Assembly: GCA_030849075.1 (NCBI GenBank)
Contig: JASAOO010003166.1
Span: forward strand, 1 to 26,346
Length of the DNA: 26,346 nt
Origin: Zelonia costaricensis
Lineage: Eukaryota; Euglenozoa; Kinetoplastea; Trypanosomatida; Trypanosomatidae
Reading direction: 5' to 3'
Shown: piece after piece, positions 1-11,282 of the stretch
Layout: the number at the start of each line of letters is the position of its first letter
Position numbering within the stretch: position 1 is the stretch's first letter
Made by a program: the position numbers and the translations under genes
Notes under the pieces: model-generated
What the model was told of the DNA's origin: nothing
What the model saw: only the letters and a program-made list of their open reading frames with translations
Database searches by the model: none

Positions 1-1130
1 CCACCACCCCCTGACAGACACAACGGCGTCACACAAACACCATTCCCACGGTAGAACAGTTGCCTGGAGTGGCCCCCCCCCCACCGCCCCTCGCCGAGAC
101 GAGCGGCACCTTGGAGTTTCGGCCGAGAACGGGCACGGTGCTGGGAGTCCGTGCCTCACGCTTTCGCAGGCCAAGAAGGGCCCGGCTTGCACTCTGGAAA
201 GGGGAGCAACACCACAGCGGGACCAATGTAGCACTTCCGGCGTGGGTGGGGCGCCCAAAACCTGAGGAGCAGCCCTGCCGCACCTTTTGAAGTGCCTTGG
301 GGTGCTGTGCACAAGGAGACCGCACCGGAAAAGCTACTTGTCGCCACGACAACGCCGTTCCATCTCACAATAATCCGCACCGCAAGTATTTCTCGGGTTG
401 AAGTCGCCTCTTCACTCCACATCTCCTAGCTTTAGCGCATTTTCCCGCCGTCCTCAAACACGTCGGCAACAGTGCTTCAGCAAAGCACCTGAGCTGCACG
501 TTAGCGCCTTTTTTTCATTTTCCAGAGAATAAAAAAACAGCAAAAAAATTACCCTTCCTTCTCTAGCCGAAGATCACGCCGCGGTAGTCGCAGCAGGCAC
601 CTCAGTATGCCTTCTCTCGACGGATGACTGCGGTTTACATCTCGGGTGTCTCGTGAGCCGCACACCTCCGTCAACGCAACCGCCGCACGGCGCCACTTTG
701 CCGAAAGAGGAACAAGCAGCTCGAGTCAGCGACGGTAGTGCCGTGCCGCCTTCTGCACCAAGCCCCTTGACCAACATTCGCACTCGTAAGAAAAAAACAC
801 CTAGCCGTGTGCTTCAACAATAGAACGCGCATCGCGCTTGAGATGCCCCCGTAAAAAAAAAAAAACCTCTACATAAACTGTGCTGCTCCTCCTCTTCTCC
901 TCACTCACTCCTCCTCACGTCGCTTTCAAAGGTGCTCGAGCTTTCCCGCAGAGCCGACGACCCATATTCATTGCCTCAATCACTCACATTATTTAATTTT
1001 GTGGGACACACACAACGCTTCCCCTCGACGCGCCGCTGCGCCTCCACAGGAAGGACCCAACCACGCCATTCTATATATCGACTCCTTGGCGCTTCCACCT
1101 GTGGCTTGGTACCTGGCCCCTTTCATTCAT
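1..1130. other. Gene-free flank upstream of gene 1
   Basis: No open frame here starts at a good ATG and has protein-like composition. The frames present are short, and several begin at TTG or GTG. The stretch is of mixed composition up to about 800. A-rich patches occur at 528-550 and 789-797, and an A run occurs at 854-866. It then becomes pyrimidine-rich towards gene 1. It is best read as the 3' UTR or intergenic DNA of a gene to the left plus the approach to gene 1's splice region. The division between them cannot be placed from sequence. Confidence 0.6.
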
Positions 1131-1145
1131 TTTTTTTTTTTTTAG
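1130..1145 (+). promoter_or_regulatory. Candidate trans-splice acceptor, T14 tract plus AG (gene 1)
   Basis: A run of 14 T (1130-1143) is followed directly by AG at 1144-1145. In trypanosomatids a polypyrimidine tract followed by the next AG directs spliced-leader addition. No ATG occurs between this AG and the ATG at 1418, so its use would give a 272-nt 5' UTR with 1418 as the first start codon. The choice between this site and the one at 1213-1237 is open. Confidence 0.5.
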
Positions 1146-1212
1146 CTGCTCCCATTTCCACCCCGCACCAGTACAGGGACTGCGGCAGCCAGACTGAAAC
1201 AAGTCAGGCTTG

Positions 1213-1237
1213 TTTTTTTTTTTTCGATTCTCGCAAG
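1213..1237 (+). promoter_or_regulatory. Second candidate trans-splice acceptor for gene 1
   Basis: A T12 tract (1213-1224) is followed by a short pyrimidine-rich spacer and AG at 1236-1237. Use of this site would give a 5' UTR of about 180 nt with no upstream ATG. A weaker AG lies at 1281-1282, after a pyrimidine-rich stretch. Confidence 0.45.
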
Positions 1238-1417
1238 GTGACGCTGCTCACATCTGTCCGTGCCATCTTTTCCGCCTCGTAGTTGCTCCGACTCTGCGCA
1301 CCACTCCGCTGCCTTCGTCTGTGTTTTCCCGATCGTGCTCGTAAACAACCGCAGAAAGCTAAGAAGATCTCTGTGGCAACGAAAAGGAAAACCGCGAAGC
1401 AAAAGGCGCTGAAAAAA

Positions 1418-3211
1418 ATGTGGCGCTGTGGAAGCATGTACGGGAGCGAGGTGCAGGAGAACCTGTACTGCTACAGCCCGGCAAATCGTATTGCTGTCGC
1501 CAACGCAGGTCAGCAGCCAGGTAGCTACATGGCGCCATACAAGCATGTGTACACAGGCAACGGTTATACGATGACTCCACAGTCCACACCGCAGCTTACC
1601 GCGTACGACCAGCTCCGCCGTCTCTCGCGCCCAGCCGATGAACATGCTGCTTACGCGCCTCAGCAGCTGGATGTGGCGGGTGGCACTCCATCTTTCAGGC
1701 AGGGCAGTGACTCGAGCTCGACAGAGTCACCAGTGCCAGGACTCCCAATTACGCCGGTTGTATCGCGCGGTAATTTTGGTCCTTACAGCGGCCGGCAGTC
1801 GTGCACGCCACGCACACAGCCTCCCCCGCAATCGCACCACACACCGCAAGGGCAAATGACGATGCAGGGACCTTATGCGGGGCAGCAGCGAACCCCATCG
1901 CAGATGTACGGCACTGCAGCAGCGTACCCCGAGCGTCCGCGCACGGCGGCAGCGCGGATGCAACAGCCTTACACGCTGCAGCGGACTGGCAGCATGTTCG
2001 GCTTTGGCGCTGGTCCGTTTGCGTCGGCATGGCAGGGTGCGTACAATGCGCAGCCGCAACAGCCGTCGCCGCAGCAGCAAGCGCAAAGCACGTACGGCAT
2101 TGAGCAGCAACAACAGCAATCGTATCCGCAACACAGCTTCACATTTCGTGGCGGGCAGTACTCTGGTAGTTTTCGCGGCGCCCCGCCTGGTGTTTCTCAG
2201 CTGTCCCAGCGGCCGCAGCCAGAAGACGACTCGCTGGCACGCATTGACAGTGCTTTTGACTATCAGCGGTACGGGAGCTTTGCCGGTGACGGGTATCTGA
2301 GGCGGCACTCCAGTGTCTTCAACGGTGGTGCAAAAAGTGGCTTTTACGATCAAAACACCCACAACGGCGGCTCGTCGCTGTACGGGATGTACAGCTTCAA
2401 CGGGAACGCCGCGGGTGGCGGTGGCTCTGGTGGCATTTCCCAATACGGCAGCCTGTACGGACAAGGAACGCAGCAAAATCCACCGGGGAGCTTTTACGGT
2501 AAAGCCAGCTCGGCAGACATCACGGGAGGGTACGAGCCAGACGACGGAGGTTTTCAGCGGTATGCAAGCAGCTTTGCCATTCCCGAAGCCAAAGTAGAGC
2601 AAAGCGAATTTGGGAGCGCTCCGTCTGCGGCCGCGTCACCCGATTTAGGCACCAGCTTTGCTGGTGAGAATATTTTCTCTGCAACCGAGTCCCCGAAACC
2701 GTACGGCGAGTATGTCGTAAAGGCGCCTTCTCCGCCGCGCCCGCGCCGCGCGACGGCACCCAATAGCTCAACGCAAAGCAACTCCACAAGCAGCGACAGA
2801 CGCACCACGTCGAGGCGGCCGTCTGCTGCGGCACCGCGGCGATCACGACAGGTTTGCATTGCAGAGATTTCCGCGTCAACTTGCCCTCCTTCTCGTCAGA
2901 GTTGGGCCTCTGCGCAATCAAGCTCGTACGACTATTTCGCCGGCGCCACTCAGTCGCCGACGCCAACAACAGCTTCCACGCAATCGAAGTCGTCGCAGGA
3001 GGAATTGATGCGTCCAGTCCGTCGCCGCGCGTCCGCGCCGGTACCCGGCACTTCCCAGGCGCAACAACAGCCGGACGCGTTCTTTTTCGCGCCGCGCGGC
3101 CCATCGAGTGGCGTGTACATGCCAGGTCAGCAGCTTACGTCGCCGGCTACCATCGGCCGTCGTCGTGGGACTGCGCCTGGTTTGAGGTTCTCCGGTGCTG
3201 AATTTGTGTGA
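1418..3211 (+). CDS. Hypothetical Q/S/G/Y-rich low-complexity protein with repeated RRx(S/T)xP motifs
   Basis: This is a 597-residue protein ending in TGA. The frame is open from 1283, but that upstream part starts at a TTG after an in-frame TAG (1280-1282). The ATG at 1418 is the first ATG after the candidate splice acceptors, so it is preferred. I recognise no catalytic domain, membrane segment or signal peptide. Residues 130-260 are rich in Q, P, S and Y, including a QQQQQ run near 229-234. Residues 280-430 are rich in G, S, Y and F with imperfect repeats, such as QRYGSFA (283-289) against QRYASSFA (380-387). The C-terminal third is Ser/Arg-rich. RRx(S/T)xP motifs occur at 67-72, 443-448, 536-541 and 582-587. 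Related RRxS/T sites occur at 295-298 and 466-469. In known proteins such motifs are AGC-kinase sites and, when phosphorylated, 14-3-3 ligands; that role here is inference. The composition resembles prion-like, RNA-granule or cytoskeletal adaptor proteins, but no function can be assigned. Its GC content is lower than that of gene 2. Confidence 0.88.
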   Translation: MWRCGSMYGSEVQENLYCYSPANRIAVANAGQQPGSYMAPYKHVYTGNGYTMTPQSTPQLTAYDQLRRLSRPADEHAAYAPQQLDVAGGTPSFRQGSDSSSTESPVPGLPITPVVSRGNFGPYSGRQSCTPRTQPPPQSHHTPQGQMTMQGPYAGQQRTPSQMYGTAAAYPERPRTAAARMQQPYTLQRTGSMFGFGAGPFASAWQGAYNAQPQQPSPQQQAQSTYGIEQQQQQSYPQHSFTFRGGQYSGSFRGAPPGVSQLSQRPQPEDDSLARIDSAFDYQRYGSFAGDGYLRRHSSVFNGGAKSGFYDQNTHNGGSSLYGMYSFNGNAAGGGGSGGISQYGSLYGQGTQQNPPGSFYGKASSADITGGYEPDDGGFQRYASSFAIPEAKVEQSEFGSAPSAAASPDLGTSFAGENIFSATESPKPYGEYVVKAPSPPRPRRATAPNSSTQSNSTSSDRRTTSRRPSAAAPRRSRQVCIAEISASTCPPSRQSWASAQSSSYDYFAGATQSPTPTTASTQSKSSQEELMRPVRRRASAPVPGTSQAQQQPDAFFFAPRGPSSGVYMPGQQLTSPATIGRRRGTAPGLRFSGAEFV

Positions 3212-5454
3212 GCGATTAAGCTCAGAGAGAGAAAAAAACAACGACAAAGGCGTGGGCAGTGTGTCTGTTTGTCTTGCCGTTGTTTTCCTCTTGCACGGGC
3301 TGCGTCTTGTTGTTTGTGACGGCTGTTTCGCTCTGTTTCGAGCCCCCCGTCGCAAAAAGAAAAATATGAAATCTGTACAGTTTTTTTTTCTCTTCAGTAT
3401 TAGCTGTTTTCACACCAGCGCCTATTATTTTTCGAGATCTTTTTCAGAATTGTCCACCTCTCTCAAAGACGAGCCACTATGGTGGCGCACCACGGAGTTG
3501 ACTACGGAAACAGGAGAATAGCAGCCGGATGCGCTGTCATGGCGAGAGCAAGTTTACACAGCGCAGGGAGGTGTATTGCTGAAGGTGGACACGTGCAAAC
3601 GGCGTCTCGCACAGCTCTCAAGCTCTGCATTATCTCGTCGCGGGTCGGACTTGAAGATACGCCTTTTTTTTTTTCCGCCTTCACTGACTGCTGCGCGCGG
3701 TAGTCCTGGCAGCCGCTTCTTGCACGACTATTCGCTTGCGCCAGAGGGCGTGACGCGTACACTGCAATGAAGCGTGCCCCGCGACTTTATTTTCCCTTCA
3801 CATTTGAATGCTCAAGTTGTCGTGTAGGGGGGCGTTCGCTGCGTGCGGATGTGTTTTTTCTCTCTCCCTCTTCTGCCTCGCACGCGTTGCTTTGATCGCG
3901 TATATATCTCCGCTATTTCCCTCTCTCCTGCTCTATTGTGTGATTTTCTAGTGTGTCCCCGTGGGTTTGTGTGTGCTTCCAATGGAACTTCTTTCATACT
4001 GCATCTTCGCGTGGCGTAGGCGACCCCCAATGTTTCGATCCTTGTCGCGCTCACCTTCTTCTCCTCCACCTGTTCCTCTTTTTTTTTTTTTTGTTACTCT
4101 CCTCTTCTCCTCAGTTCGCGTCCGCCTCAAATGTGTCTCGAGTCTTTTTTTTCTTCTGCCCTTTTCATCCTCTGATCATTGTACAGGGTCAATCTCTGGT
4201 CTCGCAGCGAACACTACCAACTTTTTTTTCGGTGCCTTTTGACCGGTCTGCACTGCCTTGATTAGACGCTTGAGTCGCTGCATTGGTGCGGCTTGTACAT
4301 TGCCCTCATCCTTCTCCACTCTTTCTCTGTTTGCCTCGCATCCTGCTTCCTGTCATTTTTTTTTTTGTGACCCTCCAGACCCTTCTCGCCCTCGCTCTGT
4401 TCCAGCGTGCATCTTTCTTGTGGTGCCTCAGGGGAGTGCTCATGCGTGTCCTCCGTCTGCTCCCACGCAAACCTCCTCGGCTCTCGCACTCTATCCAAGT
4501 GAAGCCCCCCTGACTCTCACGAGAGAGACAAACAGACGAATTGATACAGGTTGCTGTTCCGTCCTACGCCTTGAGCCTGCTCACGCTTCCAGCGGTTTCT
4601 TGGCGACTTCGCACAAACTGCACGCAACCGCGTACATGGGTGTGCAGGCGCAGGCAACTCGTCTTCAGAACCGCAGTATGGCATTCTCCTCTCCTATGGC
4701 AAAGCCACCTATTTACGCTGTAAGGGGAAACACCGCTTGAGGTGGGGTCGAGGGGAAGAGAGTGCGTTGGCGGTCGCTTTGCGCAGGCACACCGCGGGCA
4801 CTCTGCCCCTTCTCCCCATACTCCTTACCCGCCCTCACTAGTACTGCAGGACGCACGCTGCACCCAGAGGTCAAGGCGGTGCTTGCCGTGCAGCTTCGCG
4901 CCTGACACGTTAGCATGTGTGTTCGTCTTTCCTTCTCGCCAGTCGCCCTCCGCACTGGATCTTTCGTCTGTCGCCTTCTTCTCGCTTTGGCTGTCTGTGC
5001 GTGTCTCTTGGTTTCTCTTTGCTTTTTGAACCTCTTATTTTCCTCTCGTGTTTTAGCTCCACCTTCTTTGCCTTCCTCTTCTGCCTTTCCTTCTTGTTCC
5101 GCGGCTCTCTCTCCTTTGCCTTAGTGTTGGTTTCCAGGCTCCTTCCAAAGCGAGCGTGTGTTTCTCTGTGCGTCGGCGTGAACCTCTTCTGTCAGTCTTG
5201 ACCTGTGGTGCCGCTTTGCCGGCACCCGTTTTGTCTCTTTTCCATTTGCTGCGCTTTCACTTGACAGTCCTGCTACCGTTTCCGGTTCTGCTTCCCATGT
5301 CATGTGTTTCTCTCTCTGCTTTGTTCTCTTTCTGTGCTTGGTCACGTGCGTGGGTGCGCACCCATGGTGCACCGCGTTGCCTACCGCTCTTTGCCTTGCG
5401 CTCTTTTCTCCTCATCTGAGGAGTCTCTCGTCTTTTCCTTTCTTTCTGTCTTCG

Positions 5455-5466
5455 CCCCCCCCCCCC
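5455..5466. repeat. Homopolymer C12
   Basis: This is a run of twelve C within a CCT-rich stretch. It is prone to slippage and sequencing error. It lies in no credible gene. Confidence 0.85.
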
Positions 5467-6135
5467 GCCTCTCCGCCTCGCCCCTTCCCATGCCTCCCGG
5501 CACTCTAAAGGCGGCTCACGACTTTACGGGCCCGAGCTGTGGTGGTTGAGCTCGTCGCCTGACCCACACAACAACAGCAACAAAAAAAAAAGCGAGCGAA
5601 GGCAAGCTCCTTTTTCCCCCCTTACTCCCTCCTTCTTTTTCTGATGCCGCCTATTTGTTTGTTCTGAGTTGCTCTTTGTTTCTGTGTCGGACTCCTCTGC
5701 CCCTCCTGTAGCTTTGTTTGCCGTGGCATCCGTTGTTTTTCCTTTTCTTTAGCCGTCTGTGCGTGTGCGTTGTCATGTGATAGCAGCGTTCCTTTCGGTT
5801 GCTTCGAGGTGCGAGCAGGGGGCGAAGAGGGAGTGGGTGGGGTGGAGTGGGACGCTGCGCTGCCGCAGCTGGCCTCACGCAGCCTACTAGTCGTTCACTA
5901 GGGTTTTCGTCCTGCGCTGAGGTGCGGCTGTCTAGCACCCCCACTTCTCTCCACCTTCAGAGACTCCACCTCTCCTGTGGCCCTTCTCTTCTGCGTTTTC
6001 GTCTGTTGTCGAGTTCGCGTGAGAGACTCTCCCTCTCTTTCGCTTCTCCTCCCTCCTTGTCCGCTTTGGGTCACCACTCCTCCTCCCCTTGCTCCGCTCC
6101 CCTCATCGCGCCCAAGCGAAAGGCGGAACAGCTAG

Positions 6136-6159
6136 ACACACACACACACACACACACAC
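6136..6159. repeat. (AC)12 microsatellite
   Basis: A perfect AC dinucleotide array lies in the intergenic region. It has the opposite strand orientation to the GT arrays at 6741-6755 and 11251-11280. Confidence 0.9.
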
Positions 6160-8351
6160 GAAGAAGCGCCGGCTTTTTGTTGCGTTTTCTCCGTCTTCGT
6201 TTTGCTCTTTTTCTTCGCGTCCGCCGAAACGCTGACCTCTCTTCTCCTTTCACCACAGCAGCCTGGTCTTCCGTCTTCTCAACGTTTTTTTTTCCTGCCT
6301 TTTGCTTGCGCCTCGTTTCAGAGAGAGGCACCAAACGCACAGACGCAGACACCCAGACAGACTGCAGTGACTGGATTCCCTCCCGCTTCCTCTCTCCCTC
6401 TCCCCCCGTAGTTCACCCCTCCTCCCTTGTCACCTTCATTCCTTCACTCATCCTTTCCCTTCCCTGCTACGCGCTCTCTTTCTCTTGCCCTCTCTCCCCC
6501 CCTTTTCCCACGCTGCAGCGGTCTCTGATGGAACCTTGTCTTTTTTTTCTCCTAGTTCCCGCTGCGCCATTTTCTTGTGTGTGAGTGTGTGAGTGCGTTC
6601 TTCCATTTGGGGCGTGGGTGCTGGTCTTGTCGTTGTGGGCTGCCACTGTCCAGCTTCACGACGGCACCTTTTGTCCACTCGTGCTTGTGATTGGGTGGGG
6701 GCTTGTGCGCGCCATTGCGCGGAAGTGCGGTGGCTTGGTTTGTGTGTGTGTGTGTATGTGTTCATGCTCTGGGTGTCTCGCAACCCCAGTCTGAGGCGAT
6801 GTGCAACACAGAAGATCAGAAAACAGAAAGAAAAGATAGCGAGGGCACAGTGAAGCAGACGCAGCTGCTGTCAGGTGGCGTGAGAATGACAAGACCCCAT
6901 CAAGACCACTCCTCTGCTCCCTTGTGATGTGCTTTCCAAACGCGGTTGCATGAGGTGGCGCCTGCGCGCAGTTTGGTGCGGCCATCCCAGCCCCCCCTCC
7001 CCTCCCCCAAGTACGACAATACTGGTGTCAGCGGATGGCAAGCGGCCAACAAGGTCGCCACCAATCCTCGTTGCGTACTCTCCATCAACCTCTCTTCCAC
7101 TCCACCCTCATTGCCCTCTGTCTTTGCTAACGCGTTACCCACTGCGTATGCACTCGTACACACGCACATATCTGTCCGCGCGGCACACCGGCGTCACGCG
7201 TCCTCGCTGTTTTTTTTTCCTTTTGTTCCTCTGCTGCGGTTCTTCTTCGCTGAAACACAAAACAACAACTGTCAAGTAGTAGCGGTCGACGTACGAACAT
7301 ACATCCGCACACAAACACTCACTCGCGACCACACGCGAACACGCACACACACACACACCAGCACATACCGTCAGGCAGACTCGCTCTCACGTGCGTGTGT
7401 GTGCACAGTTCTCTCCAACAGGGAGAAAGAGAGAGAGACGAGCGCGCCCCTTCCTTCGCGTCCCGGCTGTCAAGGTGCCATCTCACCAAGCGACCCGGGA
7501 ACGTGTTTGTTTTTCTTTGGTGCTCTGCTCGCCGTATTGTTGTTGTCTTCGAACCTCTGCTCTTCCCTCGTCGAAACCTCTTGCCGTTTTGTTTGTCCTC
7601 GCCGGCGCGCGGTGTCCTGCTCACGCACAGTGCCCCCGTTCCCTCTGCGTGTTAGTTGGTCGACGTGCTCGTGTTTGTCTCGTCTCGTGCAGAACGGAAA
7701 AGAGAAAGAAAGAGAGGCAGTGCACCATCGCACTTCTTCTCTTCTTGTCCTCCTCCCTTTCGCCACCTGCGTGAGGCAAGCACGTAATCGCCACACCAGT
7801 CGCCCTCCCCCTTTTCCCTTTGCCTGCTTTGTCCGCCACGAGGCGATCGCGTGCGCTCTCGCCGGAGCAGCGCACACTGGGCCCCTCTGTCGTTTTCCTC
7901 GCCCGTCTAGGCACTGGAGTGGACCGAGAACAGCTTTGTCTCGCTCCTTCCCTCCTGCCGCCCCAAACCACGTTTCGCCTCCCTTCTTCCACTGCCTAAG
8001 CTCCTTCGCCCGCTCCCAGTGGTGAGTTCGCCGTCATCAACGCCGAAGCACACACACACACAGCAAAGTTCGACAAAAGAACAGAAGAAAGGTTCACACG
8101 GTGCTGTAGCCCTAACGGAGCCTTCTTTTTTTTCCCTCCTTCGCTGATTTCTACGTTTCCCCCCCCGGCATTCCTTCGTCTCGTGTGTGCTGTTGGCTCC
8201 TCAACGTGTTTCCTGTTCTCTCGCTCTCCCCCTCTCAGCCCGACGCGGGTGTTTTTTCTCTGTCCCTGTCGCACACGTTCATTGTTGCTTTTCCGTTTTG
8301 CTTTGCTCGCCGGCGCGCGTGTGTTTGTGAGTCGCTGATCGCCGACCTCGT

Positions 8352-8371
8352 CTCTTTTTTTTTCTCTTTAG
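8352..8371 (+). promoter_or_regulatory. Strong polypyrimidine-AG (orphan splice-acceptor-like site)
   Basis: A 19-base stretch of nearly pure T/C runs into AG at 8370-8371. It matches a trypanosomatid splice acceptor well, but no credible coding frame follows closely. It could be an alternative acceptor giving gene 2 a 4-kb 5' UTR, the acceptor of a non-coding RNA, or chance in pyrimidine-rich DNA. Confidence 0.25.
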
Positions 8372-9836
8372 GTTTCTCTGTGGCTTCGCGGCAAACTCTC
8401 CTTTCTTTCCTGTCCTGAGGCGTGGCGTTGCGCTTCTTGTGCTGGACGTATCTGCGAGGCACCCGTTGTGCTACGTCTGCTTGACTTTACGTGCCCCCCT
8501 TTTTTTTTTCTTTCACCGTTGGCATCTGCTGTGGCTCGTCTCCGAATCTGTTGGTTGTCCTTCTCTCTTTCTTGTGATTTCTCGAGCTGCCCTCGCGTGC
8601 GGGCGCATCGTCTTCTTTTTGTTTGTGGTCGGCGGTGTTCTCTCTCCGTTACTGGAAAAGGGTCTCTGCTTGACTCAAGTCAGCATCGCTTCCGTGGACT
8701 GGCTGCCTCCCCGTTGTGGATCCCGGTGCCTCCCCCCCCCCCTCGCTCTCCTTCTCTCTCCCCCTCCCTCTCTTCCATCACGACCAGCGCGCATTTAGCC
8801 ATTCACGACTGCGGTTTCGTCCGTTTGCCTCAGCCTCCTCTACCCGCACTGCTTTGCAGTGGAGGTTTGTGCCTTTTCGTGTCCGCTGTCTCTGGTGTGT
8901 CCCTGCACGGCGTGCCCCGGCAGCGCTTCTGCCACTTTTTTTTTCTTGCCGTGTTTCACCTGCTGCTGTGGTGAGCATCGCCCCTCCCCCCACGTGTTGT
9001 CGTGTTCGCTTTTTGCCGTCTCCTGTCGCTCCATTGTTTTTTTTTTTTTTCTTGTACCGGTGTTTGCTGTGCTGTGGCGTTGGGTTCTGTGTCCCGGTCT
9101 TGCTGCGCGCGATCGCTCCAGAGGATCGGCGCAACCCTGTTGTTCCCTTTTTTTCCTTGGACTGGTCTGTGTGGCCTTGTCTCCATCTCTGTCTTCTCCT
9201 CTGTTCTCTTCCTTGGGAGTGTGCATATTTCTTCGCGTGTGTGTGTGGTGCGGTGACGCATTCTGTTGTCGTCGTCTCCACTGTCTGAACAGACACACAC
9301 ACAGCGAAGTACCCCTCGCCTCTTGCCACCGTCTCGCTCCATTCCGACCGGCTTTTTTTTTTGGGGGGGGTTTCACGCGCTTCGCTCTCCCACTGCGCAC
9401 CACGTTGAAGCGGCAACACGTGACTTGTGCGGTGGACTCCTGCCTGTGTGGTACGTGCTCTGGTCGTCTAAACACTTTGTTTGGCGCTTGACAAACACGG
9501 CGCCCCAATCACACATACACACACACACACACGAGGGCCGAAGCGTACGAGACTCAACGCTTCACCCGCTTTCTCTTCTTTTCCTCCTCCTCCCCCGTCT
9601 TCGTCCTCGTCCTCGTTCTTTCTGGCAACCCCCTTCATCCCCGCTCCGCATTCTGCTTCTGTGCAGGCGCTCCTGTCCACTTGACTCGTCGTGCTCGTGC
9701 CACTACTACTGCTGCTGCTGCCGCTGGCGTGGTCTTCGTTTCGTCAGGAACTCATTTTTGTTTTGTTGTTGTTGTTCTGTGTGCTACCGCCGCCTTTTCT
9801 TTCTTTTCGCTTTTCTCGCCACCCCCTCCCTGGGCT

Positions 9837-9859
9837 TTCCCTCCCTCCCCCCTTTTCAG
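9837..9859 (+). promoter_or_regulatory. Polypyrimidine-AG site upstream of gene 2
   Basis: A continuous C/T tract ends in TTTTCAG at 9853-9859. This is a textbook acceptor shape about 2.5 kb before the gene 2 ATG. No convincing open frame follows. Confidence 0.25.
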
Positions 9860-11249
9860 GCAAAGAAGACATTTTTCCCTTCTAGCGGAAGCCTCATCGT
9901 GCTGGTCCGAGTGTGTGCCGGTGTGCAACCCTCCCCCCTCTCTCCCATCTGTGCGTCTGTGAACGTGCGTGTGGAAGTGACAGCCCATCGTGTCTCTCTC
10001 TTTCACTCCCGTTCCTCTCGCGTTTGGGCCCGCCCGCCGCTGTGCAGCACCTTGGCTTGGCACTTCTGCTCCTCTGGATCCATTCTTCCCTTTCTCTTCC
10101 GCCTCCTATCTCTCGCTTCTTCAATCCTCCCCCCTCGTCTTCCCATCTCGCGGTGCTTCTCTCCACCGCACCCTGCCAGACCTCCTCCCGACTGTTGTCC
10201 GTATATTGACGTTTCCATTGTGCACGCGGAGCCCCGCTCGCGTACGTCTTCGTTTTTCTGTCGCTCTCTCTCTGTGTTTTGTTTTGTTTTGGTGCGCTTT
10301 CGACCTGCTTTGGCCCTCTGCTGTGTTTCACTTGATTGTTTTTCTTTTTGTTCTCCTTTTGCGTTGGTGCCCGCTGTGCGCAGTGGCTCCTTTTTTTGTT
10401 CTTCTTTTCCTCCGCCTCGTCCACTGCATACCCCCCTCCGTTGCCCCTCCTCTGCTTAGAGTGGCCACGGCGTGTTAACTCGTGTGCACAGCTTCGCTGC
10501 TTCGCCTCAGCGCTCGACTCCGTGCTGTCTCGTGCGCTCTCGAACCCTCTGTCACTAGCTGGTTTTGTTCGTTCTTGCTTCCCCCTTGTTCCACTGGCCC
10601 TGTTCCACAGCCTCCCTCACTCCCTTGCCTCGCCTCGCCCTGCCTCTCCCTCTCGCTTCTCGTCCACTTTCTCCTCTCGCCACTTCTTTTTTTCTCCAGC
10701 TTCTGTCACTATTGTTTTTTTCTGTTTTCGCCTGTGTGTGTGCTTTTGTGTGTGTGTGTGTGTGTCCACAAGCGTCGCGATCCCAAAGCTGACGTGCGTG
10801 CGAGTCTGCCACTACGTTTCCCCTTCAGCGGTCTTCTTCTTGTGCTTGCTTGTTGGCTTGTTCCTCTTCTCCTGGCCGTTTGAGACACCTCTTCTGTTGG
10901 CGGTTTTGTCTGGTTCCCCTGGCTCTTGCTTCATCTTCTGTCCTCGTACGTGGTTGTGCATTTTGCGGCTTTCTCGCTCGGTCCTCAACGTGCCTGTCTT
11001 TGGAAAGCCTCCCCCCCTCCCCGCCCCCACTCCGGTTGATCTTTCCCCACCCTCGTCGTTGCTCTCCTCGCACTCTTTTCGTCGCCGCACCTGTGCCTAC
11101 CCCCCACGGCGCTTCTTTTTTCCCTTTGTTTGCTTTGGCATCTGTTTGGGTCCATCCGCTTGTGCCTGTCTTTTGTATCTGTGGCCGTCTGCTCTCGCCG
11201 TGTCCGACTTGCTCCGCCTTCCCCCCCATTTGTGATTAGACTGTTGTCC

Positions 11250-11250
<1 letters not shown>

Positions 11251-11280
<30 letters not shown>
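11251..11280. repeat. (GT)15 microsatellite
   Basis: This is a perfect GT array of about 30 bases, one of the two longest dinucleotide arrays in the window. A shorter GT-rich array lies just downstream at 11344-11355. GT arrays are common in Leishmania intergenic DNA and are length-polymorphic. Confidence 0.92.

Positions 11281-11282
<2 letters not shown>

Noticed and set aside
1283..1417. N-terminal extension of gene 1 starting at 1283
   Set aside because: It starts at TTG, not ATG. Nuclear eukaryotic translation should begin at the first ATG (1418), and the stretch looks like 5' UTR.
7540..7570. GTTCGA-like B box on the minus strand suggesting a tRNA
   Set aside because: There is no complete B-box consensus, no pairing T-arm, no A box at the right distance and no cloverleaf.
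6946..8025. 359-codon frame in the central gap
   Set aside because: It starts at TTG and reads CA repeats as Thr/His strings and T/C tracts as Phe/Ser/Leu. It has no protein-like domain.
9266..10459. 397-codon frame in the central gap
   Set aside because: Low-complexity translation of CT-, GT- and CA-rich DNA, overlapped by similar frames in other phases.
10336..11235. 299-codon hydrophobic frame that could be taken for a membrane protein
   Set aside because: The hydrophobicity comes from T/C-rich DNA (Phe, Leu, Ser codons). Other frames of the same DNA look equally hydrophobic, and there is no good start context.
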